Below are positions 16,413 to 25,022 of a stretch of DNA of 64,000 nucleotides, one piece after another; the first letter of the stretch is position 1, and each line of letters starts with the position of its first letter. The stretch spans positions 9,897-73,896 of the forward strand of contig CAZNTE010000011.1 in assembly GCA_964575895.1 (NCBI GenBank), in the 5' to 3' direction. The notes below the pieces were generated by a model, which saw only the letters and a list, made by a program, of their open reading frames with translations, was not told the origin of the DNA and did no database searches. This DNA is from Gudongella sp964575895 (GTDB taxonomy: Bacteria > Bacillota > Clostridia > Tissierellales > Tissierellaceae). A program made the position numbers and the translations under genes.

Positions 16413-17792
16413 ATGACAAAGTATTATGCTGAACCATTTAAAATAAAAATGGTTGAACCTATTAAAATTTTGACAAAAGAGGAAAGAATAGAGAAGATCA
16501 AGAATGCCAACTACAATGTATTCTATTTAGACTCAGATGATGTATATATTGATTTGCTTACTGATAGTGGTACCGGTGCCATGAGTGCAAATCAATGGGC
16601 GGGTATAATGGTTGGCGATGAAGCTTATTCAGGATCGAGAAGTTATAAGAACTTGATGGTATCAGCTAAAGATATTTTTGGATACAAGTATTTTCAACCA
16701 GTACATCAAGGTAGGGCAGCAGAAAAAGTTGTAATGCCAATATTCTTAAAAGAAGGTAAGGTAGCGATATCAAATATGCATTTTGATACTACTAGAGCAC
16801 ATGTGGAGTTATCAGGTGCTAGAGCTATCGACTGTGTAATAAAGGAGGCTTTAGACACAGTTAATTACCATCCATTTAAGGGGAATATGGATAATGAAAG
16901 ACTTGAAAAACTAATACAAGAACACGGAGCAGAAAATGTTGGCATGATAATAATCACTGTTACTAACAATAGTGCAGGTGGCCAACCAGTTTCTATGGAA
17001 AACATAAAAGAGACAAGTGAATTAGCAAAGAAATATAGTATTCCAGTTTGTATAGATGCTGCTAGATATGCAGAAAATGCTTACTTTATAAAGATGAGAG
17101 AAAAAGGCTATGAAGATAAATCAATTAAAGATATAGCAAGAGAAATGTTCAGTTATGCAGATGTATTTACTATGAGTGCAAAAAAAGATGCAATTATTAA
17201 CATGGGTGGCTTAATTGGTGTTAAAGATGATTTGGAACTTTACGAAACAGTAAAAGCAAGAACTATACCATTTGAAGGATTCGTTTCATATGGAGGATTA
17301 TCAGGAAGAGATATCGAAGCTATGGCAATAGGCCTTCAGGAAGGCACTGATTTTGATTACCTTAAATATAGAATAGGTCAAATGGAGTATTTAGCTGGGA
17401 AACTAGATGATGCAGGAATTGCATATCAATCTCCAGTTGGTGGTCATGCAGTTTTCCTAGATGCAAAGAAATTACTTCCTCATATACCCTATTATGAGTT
17501 CCCAGCTCAGGCTTTGGCTGTAGAATTGTATATTGAAGCTGGTATTAGAAGTTGTGATATCGGATCTTATATGATGGGTAATGATCCTGATACAGGAGAA
17601 CAAATTGAATCAGAATTTGAATTCACTAGACTTGCAGTACCAAGAAGAGTATACACACAATCTCATTTAGATGTAATTGTAGAAGCATTAATAGCAATTA
17701 AAGAGAGAAGAGAAACATTAAAAGGTTATAGAGTAACTTGGGAGCCTAAGGTATTAAGACACTTTACAGCTAAATTAGAACCTATAAAATAG
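16413..17792 (+). CDS. tnaA: Tryptophanase (tryptophan indole-lyase)
   Basis: This 459-residue PLP enzyme splits tryptophan into indole, pyruvate and ammonia. The PLP Lys is K258 in MSAKKDA. Tryptophanase rather than tyrosine phenol-lyase is suggested by DSGTGAMSANQWAG, GDEAYSGSRSY, KLLPHIP, the DIGSYMMG segment and the EPKVLRHFTAKLEP end, all closer to the tryptophanase of Escherichia coli as I remember it. A CGGAGGTG ribosome site precedes ATG 16413. It lies behind the HD-domain gene, and I see no TnaC-like leader. It fits an organism that ferments amino acids. Related beta-eliminating lyase activity remains possible. Confidence 0.92.
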   Translation: MTKYYAEPFKIKMVEPIKILTKEERIEKIKNANYNVFYLDSDDVYIDLLTDSGTGAMSANQWAGIMVGDEAYSGSRSYKNLMVSAKDIFGYKYFQPVHQGRAAEKVVMPIFLKEGKVAISNMHFDTTRAHVELSGARAIDCVIKEALDTVNYHPFKGNMDNERLEKLIQEHGAENVGMIIITVTNNSAGGQPVSMENIKETSELAKKYSIPVCIDAARYAENAYFIKMREKGYEDKSIKDIAREMFSYADVFTMSAKKDAIINMGGLIGVKDDLELYETVKARTIPFEGFVSYGGLSGRDIEAMAIGLQEGTDFDYLKYRIGQMEYLAGKLDDAGIAYQSPVGGHAVFLDAKKLLPHIPYYEFPAQALAVELYIEAGIRSCDIGSYMMGNDPDTGEQIESEFEFTRLAVPRRVYTQSHLDVIVEALIAIKERRETLKGYRVTWEPKVLRHFTAKLEPIK

Positions 17793-17798
17793 TATTAG

Positions 17799-17830
17799 AA
17801 CCCTGACCTTTTTGCCAAAGGTCAGGGTTT
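17799..17830 (+). terminator. Intrinsic terminator after tryptophanase
   Basis: A perfect 12- to 13-bp stem (17799-17811 with 17817-17829) directly after the stop codon, followed by only a few T residues. Confidence 0.75.
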
Positions 17831-17849
17831 ATTAAAAGGGGAAATTTTA

Positions 17850-18800
17850 ATGAAAAAAGTATTATATTTAATTTTAACTTCTGTACTTCTAGTCTTTTTA
17901 TCAGGTTGTAGCAATGAAGATATTAGAGAAGAAGAATTTAATCTTGAGGTAGAAGGTGGAACCATTTATGGGACATTAACACTTCCAAAAGATGGTGATA
18001 CTTTTAAAGTTGCTATCATTCATCAAGGATCAGGCCCAACGGATAGGGATGGTAATAGCCATATAGGTGGTTCAAATAATTCCTTGAAGATGATTGCAAC
18101 TGAATTAGCCAATCATGGGATAGCTTCAGTAAGATATGATAAGAGAGGAATTGCAGAATCAATGTCTCTTGTTCAAAGAGAAGAAGATTTGGTCTTTGAA
18201 GATTATATTAATGATCTCAATCTGTGGATTGATAGGGTAAGGGGAGATGAAAGATTTGAAGAGATTTATTTGATAGGTCATAGTGAAGGTGCTTTAATTG
18301 CATCAGTTTCAGCAACAGAACGAGAAGTTAACGGATTTATATCTCTTGCTGGAGCTGGATATTCTGCCTATGATACACTTGTTAGACAGCTTTCATCACA
18401 ACCAAAGGAAATAAGAGATGAATTATTTCCAATTATGGATGAACTATTAAAAGGTGAATTAGTAAAAAATATAGATCCAATGTACGCATCATTATTTAGA
18501 GAAAGTGTCCAACCATATTTAATATCTTGGTTTAAATATGATCCTATAGAGATTTATAGTAGGATAGAAGAACCAATAATAATTATTCAAGGAGATAATG
18601 ACTTACAAATTACTCTTGAGGATGCCAGTAGATTAGCAGAGAGTATAAATCAAGAGCCAATTATAGTAGAGGGCATGAATCATGTGCTAAAAGATGCTCC
18701 AAGGGATTATGAAGAAAACCTAGAGACTTATCAATTGCCAAATTTAGAACTTCATCCCCAATTAGTGGAGGAAATAGTTGAATTTATTATTGAAAATTAG
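17850..18800 (+). CDS. Alpha/beta-hydrolase lipoprotein
   Basis: This 316-residue protein has a lipoprotein signal peptide with lipobox LSGC. The mature part is an alpha/beta-hydrolase fold with HQGSGPTDRDG as oxyanion region, YDKRGIA, the nucleophile elbow GHSEG, a late Asp in QGDNDLQ and catalytic His in GMNHVLKD. It is attached outside the cell and probably cleaves esters or small peptides; the substrate is unknown. It starts at ATG 17850 after a GGGG ribosome site, 20 bases after the tryptophanase terminator, and ends at a hairpin. Confidence 0.88.
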   Translation: MKKVLYLILTSVLLVFLSGCSNEDIREEEFNLEVEGGTIYGTLTLPKDGDTFKVAIIHQGSGPTDRDGNSHIGGSNNSLKMIATELANHGIASVRYDKRGIAESMSLVQREEDLVFEDYINDLNLWIDRVRGDERFEEIYLIGHSEGALIASVSATEREVNGFISLAGAGYSAYDTLVRQLSSQPKEIRDELFPIMDELLKGELVKNIDPMYASLFRESVQPYLISWFKYDPIEIYSRIEEPIIIIQGDNDLQITLEDASRLAESINQEPIIVEGMNHVLKDAPRDYEENLETYQLPNLELHPQLVEEIVEFIIEN

Positions 18801-18825
18801 CCATCTTAGTAGTAAGGTGGTTTAT
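18801..18825 (+). terminator. Hairpin terminator after the hydrolase lipoprotein
   Basis: An 8-bp stem (18801-18808 with 18813-18820, loop GTAG) is followed by TTTAT. Confidence 0.55.
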
Positions 18826-18836
18826 CCTTAATCTTA

Positions 18837-18855
18837 AATGATAATGTTTATCATT
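18837..18855. promoter_or_regulatory. Fur-type operator upstream of superoxide dismutase
   Basis: AATGATAATGTTTATCATT is a perfect 8-3-8 inverted repeat. The inner 15 bases match the Fur 7-1-7 consensus TGATAATnATTATCA at 13 of 14 fixed positions. It lies 63 bases before the sod start, so iron-dependent (or PerR-like peroxide-dependent) control is likely. The regulator gene is not in the window. Confidence 0.7.
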
Positions 18856-18917
18856 ACCATTCTTGGGTAATAATGTAATGGATAATAAATTATTAATATA
18901 GATAAAGGAGAGATTTT

Positions 18918-19514
18918 ATGAATTTTAAATTACCAGGATTAAACTACGGATATGACCAACTTGAGCCTTATATTGATTCACGAACAATGGAGATTCATTA
19001 TACCAAGCATCACCAAGCTTATATTAACAATTTGAATGCTGCTCTTGAAGGGCATGAAGATTTGCAACAATTAACAATTGAAGAATTATTAACTAATTTA
19101 GAAGGTATACCTGAAGAAATTAGGATGGCTGTACGAAACAATGGTGGTGGTCACCTTAATCATTCCATGTTTTGGGAGATAATGTCACCAAATGGTGGGG
19201 GCGAACCAAAAGGTGAATTACTTGAGATGATTAATAGAGACTTTGGAAGTTTTGAAGAGTTTAAAGCTGAGTTTAAAAAAGCTGCCGGAGCTAGATTTGG
19301 TAGTGGTTGGGCATGGTTAGTACTTGATGGTGAAAAACTTAGAGTAGTTTCTACACCGAATCAAGACAATCCAATTACTGATGGTTTGAATCCAATATTA
19401 GGAATTGATGTTTGGGAACATGCTTATTATCTAAAGTATCAAAACTTAAGACCAGATTATGTAGAAGCATGGTTTAATGTAATTGATTGGGAAAAAGTAG
19501 GGAAGACTATATAA
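18918..19514 (+). CDS. sodA: Superoxide dismutase, Mn/Fe family
   Basis: This 198-residue enzyme turns superoxide into oxygen and peroxide. Metal ligands are H27 (EIHYTKHH), H82 (LNHSMFW), D164 and H168 (DVWEHAYYLKYQN). Gly in NNGGGH and Gln in STPNQDNP are the residues usual for the manganese type, although iron use cannot be excluded. Length is normal. A good AAAGGAGAG ribosome site precedes ATG 18918 and a Fur-type operator lies upstream, so expression should rise when iron is low. With the catalase at the far end of the window, it shows that this presumed anaerobe copes with oxygen. Confidence 0.96.
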   Translation: MNFKLPGLNYGYDQLEPYIDSRTMEIHYTKHHQAYINNLNAALEGHEDLQQLTIEELLTNLEGIPEEIRMAVRNNGGGHLNHSMFWEIMSPNGGGEPKGELLEMINRDFGSFEEFKAEFKKAAGARFGSGWAWLVLDGEKLRVVSTPNQDNPITDGLNPILGIDVWEHAYYLKYQNLRPDYVEAWFNVIDWEKVGKTI

Positions 19515-19524
19515 ATTTAATAGT

Positions 19525-19556
19525 AAAGACTAGGCTTAATGCTTAGTCTTTTTTTA
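19525..19556 (+). terminator. Intrinsic terminator after superoxide dismutase
   Basis: An 11-bp stem (19525-19535 with 19541-19551, loop TTAAT) is followed by a T run. Confidence 0.88.
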
Positions 19557-19607
19557 TGATGAAAATATGGATAATATGGTATAATTATCAAATAAGGAGG
19601 GAATTAG

Positions 19608-19853
19608 ATGGAGAATTCATATAGGTATTACAAGAACAATCAATGTGAGTACTTTCCTTGTCATGTTACAAAGAACAATGAGAATTTTAATTGTATGTTT
19701 TGTTATTGCCCCCTATACTTCTTTGAAGAGTGTGGAGGAAATCATTTCGATAATAATGGAATAAAAGACTGCACAAATTGTTTAATACCCCATAGCTATG
19801 AAGGATACGACTATATAAATAATAAGATATTAAGTAAATTATACAATCGCTAA
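19608..19853 (+). CDS. Small cysteine-rich (zinc-binding type) protein
   Basis: This 81-residue protein resembles the cysteine-rich small domain family: CEYFPCHV, NCMFCYCPLYFFEECGG and DCTNCLIPHSYEGYDYI hold nine Cys and a His in fixed spacing. The family, seen alone or next to cobalamin genes, is thought to bind zinc; its function is unknown. It starts at ATG 19608 after AAGGAGGGA, and a TATAAT (19580-19585) lies upstream. It is followed 17 bases later by the DUF1232 gene. Confidence 0.75.
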   Translation: MENSYRYYKNNQCEYFPCHVTKNNENFNCMFCYCPLYFFEECGGNHFDNNGIKDCTNCLIPHSYEGYDYINNKILSKLYNR

Positions 19854-19870
19854 AGAAAGAGTGAGAACTA

Positions 19871-20251
19871 ATGAAAATAGAACCTAAAAAGATCTTAAGA
19901 GGCTTGAATAAGAAAGCGAAGCTTTATTTAAACGACAACACTAGACTTAGTGAACTTATTGCTAATACAGGAATAAAAATAAAGAATAACAATCAGTTAT
20001 CGGACATTGTGGATGAAATTAAGACCTTAACCAGTTTAGTTATGGACTTTTCTAAGAAGAGGTACACCAATATATCTGCTTCAACTGTCATTACAATCAT
20101 TGCTGGATTGATTTATCTTGTAAATCCTGTTGATTTAATACCTGATATTTTTATTGGAGGATTTGTAGATGATGCAGCCGTGTTAGGCTATATCCTAAAG
20201 AGGATAGGTTCAGAGTTGGATCAATATAAGCAATGGAAGAAGGACTTGTAG
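19871..20251 (+). CDS. DUF1232 (YkvA-type) membrane-associated protein
   Basis: This 126-residue protein has the DUF1232 core IAGLIYLVNPVDLIPDIFIGGFVDDAAVLGYILKRI, written here in pieces: LVNPVDLIPD and GFVDDAAVLGY are the signature. It has one or two hydrophobic helices in the C-terminal half and a basic helical N terminus. Family function is unknown. It sits between the cysteine-rich protein and the SLH protein, and its last codons hold the ribosome site of the latter, suggesting one operon. Confidence 0.82.
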   Translation: MKIEPKKILRGLNKKAKLYLNDNTRLSELIANTGIKIKNNNQLSDIVDEIKTLTSLVMDFSKKRYTNISASTVITIIAGLIYLVNPVDLIPDIFIGGFVDDAAVLGYILKRIGSELDQYKQWKKDL

Positions 20252-20259
20252 GAGGAAAG

Positions 20260-21258
20260 ATGAAAAAGATAATAATACTTACATTAATATTCATATTATT
20301 AGTAACTAATGTTGTATTTGCCCAGGAAATTGAAGTCGGAATACCTAGAAGTGTTTCAGTAGCTCAGTTGGAAGAAGATAGAAATACTTTTGTTATAAGG
20401 TGGAGAAATGAAGCTACTACAAATGTTTTGCTTCAGGATTCAGTATTAGCTAAAGACTTTTTCTTTCAGGTAGATATATATATAAGAGAGGGAGAAAAAG
20501 TTATAAGCAGAAATTTATCATATTATCTTTATTCAGTTGAAAAAGGAGACGATGGATATTTTGAAATAAATATTAATCCAGTTGAGCTAGGATACACTAA
20601 TAATGATGTTGATATTATGAAAAATACTTATAGTTTTAGAATTAGAAATGGGTTAAAGATGTCTGATATTCTAGGTAGTTACTTCATAAAGGGATCATAT
20701 TCAACACCAGTTAATATTGGATTAGTTTATCCTTATAGTTATGCAAGTCAGTGGGCTTTAACTGAGTTGGACAAGAGTATTGAATATGATCTTCTTACTG
20801 ATAGCATGAAAGGAAATATGCGTGATATAGTAACAAGAGCAGAATTTAGTGAGATAATTGTAAGATTTTATGAGTCTAAAACTGGAAATGAGATTAAAAC
20901 TGAATCCGGAAGTGTGTTTATTGATTCTCAGGATCAAAATGTTTTAAAAGCTGCTCAAATGGGATTTATTAATGGATATACTGATGGTTCATTTAAACCA
21001 AACAATCCAATATTTAGACAAGATATAGCTGTTATTATAACTAGAGCACTAAAAAATATCTATCCAGATATGAGTTATTCCTATAAGCCTATGGAGCATT
21101 TTGAAGATATTCAGGCTTATGCATATGATAGTATAATGTTCCTAAACAGTAGAGGGATACTAAAAGGAGATGAAAAGGGAAACCTTAATCCACTTAACAA
21201 CACTACTAGGGAAGAAGCTGCTGTATTAGTTGTTAGAACTTATGAGATGTTCAAATAA
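20260..21258 (+). CDS. SLH-domain surface protein A
   Basis: From ATG 20260 the protein has 332 residues: a signal peptide (MKKIIILTLIF to VVFA), an unknown beta-rich domain (about 25-165) and a C-terminal S-layer-homology region (about 170-332) with SQWALTELDKSIEYDLL, VTRAEFSEIIVRFY, GFINGYTDGSFKPNNPIFRQ and TTREEAAVLVVRTYE. SLH domains hold proteins on secondary wall polymers. The ATG follows AGGAGGA at the end of the DUF1232 gene; an earlier in-frame ATG at 20233 lies inside that gene and would spoil the signal peptide. Its SLH part resembles that of the protein at 55728. Confidence 0.9.
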   Translation: MKKIIILTLIFILLVTNVVFAQEIEVGIPRSVSVAQLEEDRNTFVIRWRNEATTNVLLQDSVLAKDFFFQVDIYIREGEKVISRNLSYYLYSVEKGDDGYFEININPVELGYTNNDVDIMKNTYSFRIRNGLKMSDILGSYFIKGSYSTPVNIGLVYPYSYASQWALTELDKSIEYDLLTDSMKGNMRDIVTRAEFSEIIVRFYESKTGNEIKTESGSVFIDSQDQNVLKAAQMGFINGYTDGSFKPNNPIFRQDIAVIITRALKNIYPDMSYSYKPMEHFEDIQAYAYDSIMFLNSRGILKGDEKGNLNPLNNTTREEAAVLVVRTYEMFK

Positions 21259-21263
21259 GATTT

Positions 21264-21300
21264 ATGGGTCTACTAATAATTGTAGACTCATATTTACTTT
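21264..21300 (+). terminator. Hairpin terminator after SLH protein A
   Basis: A 10-bp stem (21264-21273 with 21282-21291, one G-T pair, 8-base loop) is followed by ATTTACTTT, a weak T tail. Confidence 0.6.
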
Positions 21301-21356
21301 ATACGGAAATAAGTGTATAGTAAATTCATGCGAATTTTTAGAAAGAGGAAAATAAT

Positions 21357-22256
21357 ATGATACAGAATAATATTGGAGAGTTTGCTGCATTAGCTACAGC
21401 TTTCAGTTGGACATTTGTTGGGATATTTTTTGGAAGTGCAAGTAAGAGAATAGGCAGTTTATCTGTTAATTTCATAAAGTTAGTATTTGCATTTATTTTA
21501 TTGAGTATAGCAGCTTATTTAACAAGGGGAGTTATGTTTCCTACTGATGCAACTTTACATAATTGGGTTTTCTTGATGATATCTGGTGTTATTGGATTTT
21601 TTCTTGGAGACTACTTTATGCTTAAGGCATATATAGAGGTGGGAGTTAGAGTTTCGATGCTTCTGATGGCAACTAGCCCGCCTATGACTGCTTTAATAGG
21701 ATTTATACTATTAGGAGAGGTGCTATCAATTTCAGCGATTATTGGTATGAGTATAACTATATCTGGTATTATAATTGTAATACTCAGTAAAGATATTAAT
21801 GATAAAAGATTTAAAGTCAGATATTCTCTAAGAGGTCTTACTTATGCTTTTATTGGTGCCTTTGGACAATCAATGGGATTGATATTTAGTAAGATAGGAT
21901 TGGGAGATTACAATACTTTTGCTGCTACACAAATTAGGGTTATAGCTGGATTTGCTTGCTTTATAATATTTGTTACAGTTAGAAATAACTGGGGAGAACT
22001 TCGAATAGCAATAAAAGATAAAATAGCAATTTTACATACCTTACTAGGATCTGTATTTGGACCATTTATAGGTGTAAGCTTATCTCTAATAGCTTTGAGA
22101 TACACCAGTGCAGGGATTGCATCAACTTTAACATCAATTACACCAGTAACAATAATCCCATTTTCGATTTTTTTATTTAAGGAAGAAGTAAAACCTAAGG
22201 AAATAGTAGGTGCTATTGTTTCAGTAGTTGGGGTTGCCTATTTAATGCTATTTTAA
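21357..22256 (+). CDS. EamA-family (DMT) transporter A
   Basis: This 299-residue integral membrane protein has ten hydrophobic helices in two EamA repeats, with the conserved ends ALIGFILLGEVLSISAIIGM in the first half and FSIFLFKEEVKPKEIVGA in the second. Family members export metabolites or drugs; the substrate is unknown. ATG 21357 follows AGAGGA. It converges on the ftsX gene across a shared terminator. A second, only distantly similar EamA protein lies at 48266. Confidence 0.9.
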   Translation: MIQNNIGEFAALATAFSWTFVGIFFGSASKRIGSLSVNFIKLVFAFILLSIAAYLTRGVMFPTDATLHNWVFLMISGVIGFFLGDYFMLKAYIEVGVRVSMLLMATSPPMTALIGFILLGEVLSISAIIGMSITISGIIIVILSKDINDKRFKVRYSLRGLTYAFIGAFGQSMGLIFSKIGLGDYNTFAATQIRVIAGFACFIIFVTVRNNWGELRIAIKDKIAILHTLLGSVFGPFIGVSLSLIALRYTSAGIASTLTSITPVTIIPFSIFLFKEEVKPKEIVGAIVSVVGVAYLMLF

Positions 22257-22280
22257 AGGAGCTTTTTTAAGCTCCTTTAT
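22255..22280. terminator. Bidirectional terminator between transporter A and ftsX
   Basis: A perfect 10-bp stem (22255-22264 with 22269-22278) with a TTTT loop. T-rich flanks occur on both strands, so it can stop both converging transcripts. It overlaps the stop codon region of ftsX. Confidence 0.8.
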
Positions 22281-23154
22281 TTAAATTTGTTGTCTTAATT
22301 CCTAGAACACTACCTAAAAATCCTAGGATAATACCACTTATCAAATTAAAAACCACCAATATTATCATTAGGTCAACAAAATTAGGTAATATTATAAATG
22401 GTAGGACTCCTTCTATTTTGGAATAAACAAAATTATTGGACAAGTAGACAAGTATTATTGAACTTAATGCGGATAATACCGTCATAAGTATTCCATTTAA
22501 AACAAATGGTACATATATGAAATATGAGGGAGCCCCTAGTAGTTTTAATGTACTAATTTGATCCTTATTCATATAGACACCTTGTCTAATTATGTGTGCT
22601 GTTATTACTACTGTAGCTACACTTATGGCAACAAATACGAATACTCCTAAAATGGTAATAATATTTAATATATTCTTAAGTTGACTTAGAACTTCCCGAT
22701 TGTCCCTGACCAGTTCAACACCTTCTATATTTTTGCTAACAGAAACTATATCATCTAAATTATCCAACTCAATAAAGACCTCTATATAAGAACTAAAAGG
22801 GTTATGATCGAATAATTCAAGAATTTTTCTATCACTACCAAGAATATCTTTCATCCTTTCATTAGCTTCATTTGAATCAATTAAATTGACTTTATTAATA
22901 CCTTCAATCAATTCAAGTTCTTCTCTAATATAAGTAGGGTCATAGTTTTCTGAGTAATATATGCTTATTTCTGCCTGAGAGCTAATTTCACTTATCATAA
23001 ACTGGCTTGAAACTCCTAAGGATATAACCAATGAGATTATAAAAAAGACGAAGCCTAAGCTTATGATTGAAAGAATATTTGATGATAGATCCCTCTTAAT
23101 TAAAGTATATACTTCCTTAAAGTAATAGTTTGTGTTATTGATCTTTTTACCCAT
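22267..23154 (-). CDS. ftsX: Cell-division ABC transporter permease FtsX
   Basis: This 295-residue membrane protein has the FtsX layout: a basic N terminus, TM1 (about 25-50), an external domain of about 115 residues with IYYSENYDPTYIREELELI, and three further helices at the C terminus. It does not move a solute; with FtsE it passes an ATP-driven signal to a wall hydrolase outside the cell at the septum. Its start overlaps the ftsE end by eight bases. The expected external partner is the coiled-coil protein encoded first in the operon. Confidence 0.93.
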   Translation of the reverse strand: MGKKINNTNYYFKEVYTLIKRDLSSNILSIISLGFVFFIISLVISLGVSSQFMISEISSQAEISIYYSENYDPTYIREELELIEGINKVNLIDSNEANERMKDILGSDRKILELFDHNPFSSYIEVFIELDNLDDIVSVSKNIEGVELVRDNREVLSQLKNILNIITILGVFVFVAISVATVVITAHIIRQGVYMNKDQISTLKLLGAPSYFIYVPFVLNGILMTVLSALSSIILVYLSNNFVYSKIEGVLPFIILPNFVDLMIILVVFNLISGIILGFLGSVLGIKTTNLNKGA

Positions 23155-23821
23155 AGATTTCCTCCTGGTATTTCATTTTTCCATCTTCAACTTGAATATG
23201 AAGAGAGTCATCTATATCTTTTATTAAATGAGTGGCATGAGTAGTTATAAGTACTGTTGTATCTTTTGATTTAAAAGATTTGAGAAGATCAAAGATAATT
23301 ATTGAGTTCTTTTTATCTAAGTTCCCAGTTGGTTCATCAGCGATAATAAGTTTTGGTTCCCTAGCAATTGCTCTAGCAATTGCTACTCTTTGTTTTTCAC
23401 CGTATGAAAGATTTTCAACACTGGAGTGTACTTTATGAGATAGTCCAACTTTTTCTAATGCTTTTAAGGCTTTTTCATACATAAGGATTTTATCTATATC
23501 AAGAAATCTCATTCCTACAAGAACATTATCACAAACAGATCTTCCTGGTAGTAATTTAAAATCTTGAAAGATTGGACCAATTGCTTGTCTTAATTTAATT
23601 AGCTCATTATCCTTTATTGACTTCATCTTATAATCCAAGACCAATAACTCACCTTGAGTGAGTTTTTCCATGCCTAATATGAGTTTAACAAAACTTGTTT
23701 TTCCTGAACCACTTGGTCCTGTTATAAAGACGAGTTCACCGGTTGGAATTTCTATATTAACATTATTCAATCCAAAAGTTCCATCTTTATATTGTAAGCT
23801 TAAATCTATTGCTTTTATCAT
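23147..23821 (-). CDS. ftsE: Cell-division ATPase FtsE
   Basis: This 224-residue ABC ATPase has Walker A GPSGSGKTS, the FtsE-typical QAIGPIFQDFKLLPGRSVCDNV, signature LSYGEKQRVAIARAI and Walker B with IADEPTGNLD. It drives FtsX. A good AGGAGG site precedes the ATG at 23821, ten bases after the coiled-coil gene. Gene order is coiled-coil protein, ftsE, ftsX on the minus strand from a strong promoter. Confidence 0.95.
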   Translation of the reverse strand: MIKAIDLSLQYKDGTFGLNNVNIEIPTGELVFITGPSGSGKTSFVKLILGMEKLTQGELLVLDYKMKSIKDNELIKLRQAIGPIFQDFKLLPGRSVCDNVLVGMRFLDIDKILMYEKALKALEKVGLSHKVHSSVENLSYGEKQRVAIARAIAREPKLIIADEPTGNLDKKNSIIIFDLLKSFKSKDTTVLITTHATHLIKDIDDSLHIQVEDGKMKYQEEIYG

Positions 23822-23830
23822 AGTTTCCTC

Positions 23831-24934
23831 CTAAAAAAGAACCGGTAATATATTAAGTTCCAAGTATCCGTCATAAATTTTAACTGACCTTATTTTATTA
23901 CGGCCTAATAGAGTAGAGAATCTTAAATCTAAATATCCAAAGTCAAAAAGTTCTTCTAGAGAACTTTTCTCAAGATTTAAACCCATGTATTGACCTTTTG
24001 TCATATTGAATCTAAGGGTTTGATCATCAATTTGTTCCAGGCTACCATGAATTATTAATTGTAATTCCCTAAGATTTAAAACCATCTCATTTTCCCTGAA
24101 AATTACAGTTAAAGGGGTAGATAAACCTTTTTTACTTAATTCCACATTTAACAGATCTTCATTTATTATGCCGTATATTCTAGCTAAGGATATTTTCGTC
24201 TCAATTAAGTCAGGAGGAAGGTCACCTGTTTCTACAATTTTAACCAGTTGTTTAATAACTTCTTCAAATATTGGTTTTGACTGTATCCAGCGATTATTAA
24301 GTTCATCCAGATAGGTTAGGTATTTCTGCTTTTCATCCATTAACTCATTAAGCCTACTCTCTAGGGTTGTTTTTATCTCTAATTTATTTGCGAGGGTCTC
24401 TTCTAATTGTTTTCTTGTATTATCTAATACTAATAAATTATTATCCAGATTAGTTTTTTCTATCAACAATTCATCTCTTTCTTTATCTATGATTTCCAGA
24501 AGATTTGATGTATTTCTTGAGACTTCTCTGATACTATTTATTCTCCGTAGGAGTGTAGGTAGATCTTTAGAATTCAATATTAGTTGAAGGTAATTTAAAG
24601 CACCATTTTTTTGATATGACTTTAATACACTTTCCATTATATCTAAATTATTATCATATGATTTTGTCATATCTTCAATATTTTTCTCAAGCTCTTGGAT
24701 ACTAACTTGAAGATTATCAATTTCCTGTTTTATCTTTTTTTCTGTAATTTCCATCTCATTTATTTCCTGTTGAATCAAGTAAAGCTGATCTAATATCAAA
24801 AACTCTTCATCATTAAGTTGAGTTATGGAGCTACTATTTTCAAAATTTGTGACTTCATTCAATTGGCTGGAGTAAACACTGGTAAAAAGATTTAAAATAA
24901 TTGCTAAAGCTACTAAAATACTAATTCTCTTCAA
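23831..24934 (-). CDS. Exported coiled-coil protein, likely FtsEX partner without peptidase domain
   Basis: From TTG 24934 this is a 367-residue exported protein: signal peptide MKRISILVALAIILNLF, then a long coiled coil (about 45-215) of the type in PcsB, EnvC and CwlO, with the LQLILNSKDLPTLLRRI hook-like segment, and a C-terminal region of about 150 residues that I do not recognise. PcsB ends in a CHAP and EnvC in an M23/LytM domain; neither is seen here. ATG 24964 cannot be the start because it lies on the -10 box. AAGGGTGGTGAT serves TTG 24934. Position before ftsE-ftsX makes it their likely outside partner; it may recruit another hydrolase. Confidence 0.82.
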   Translation of the reverse strand: MKRISILVALAIILNLFTSVYSSQLNEVTNFENSSSITQLNDEEFLILDQLYLIQQEINEMEITEKKIKQEIDNLQVSIQELEKNIEDMTKSYDNNLDIMESVLKSYQKNGALNYLQLILNSKDLPTLLRRINSIREVSRNTSNLLEIIDKERDELLIEKTNLDNNLLVLDNTRKQLEETLANKLEIKTTLESRLNELMDEKQKYLTYLDELNNRWIQSKPIFEEVIKQLVKIVETGDLPPDLIETKISLARIYGIINEDLLNVELSKKGLSTPLTVIFRENEMVLNLRELQLIIHGSLEQIDDQTLRFNMTKGQYMGLNLEKSSLEELFDFGYLDLRFSTLLGRNKIRSVKIYDGYLELNILPVLF

Positions 24935-24955
24935 GTCATCACCACCCTTATAATC

Positions 24956-24984
24956 TTTATACATTTTTCAGCTAGTATTGTCAA
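24956..24984 (-). promoter_or_regulatory. Promoter of the coiled-coil/ftsE/ftsX operon
   Basis: On the minus strand TTGACA (24984-24979) and TATAAA (24961-24956) are 17 bases apart. Transcription should begin near 24949, downstream of the ATG at 24964, which fixes TTG 24934 as the start of the first gene. Confidence 0.8.
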
Positions 24985-25022
24985 CATAAAGGGTATAGAG
25001 AATAGTAAGAGGAGGATTATAT

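Noticed and set aside
24935..24964. ATG 24964 as start of the FtsEX partner
   Set aside because: It overlaps the -10 box of the operon promoter, so it lies before the transcript start; TTG 24934 has a good ribosome site and gives a clean signal peptide.
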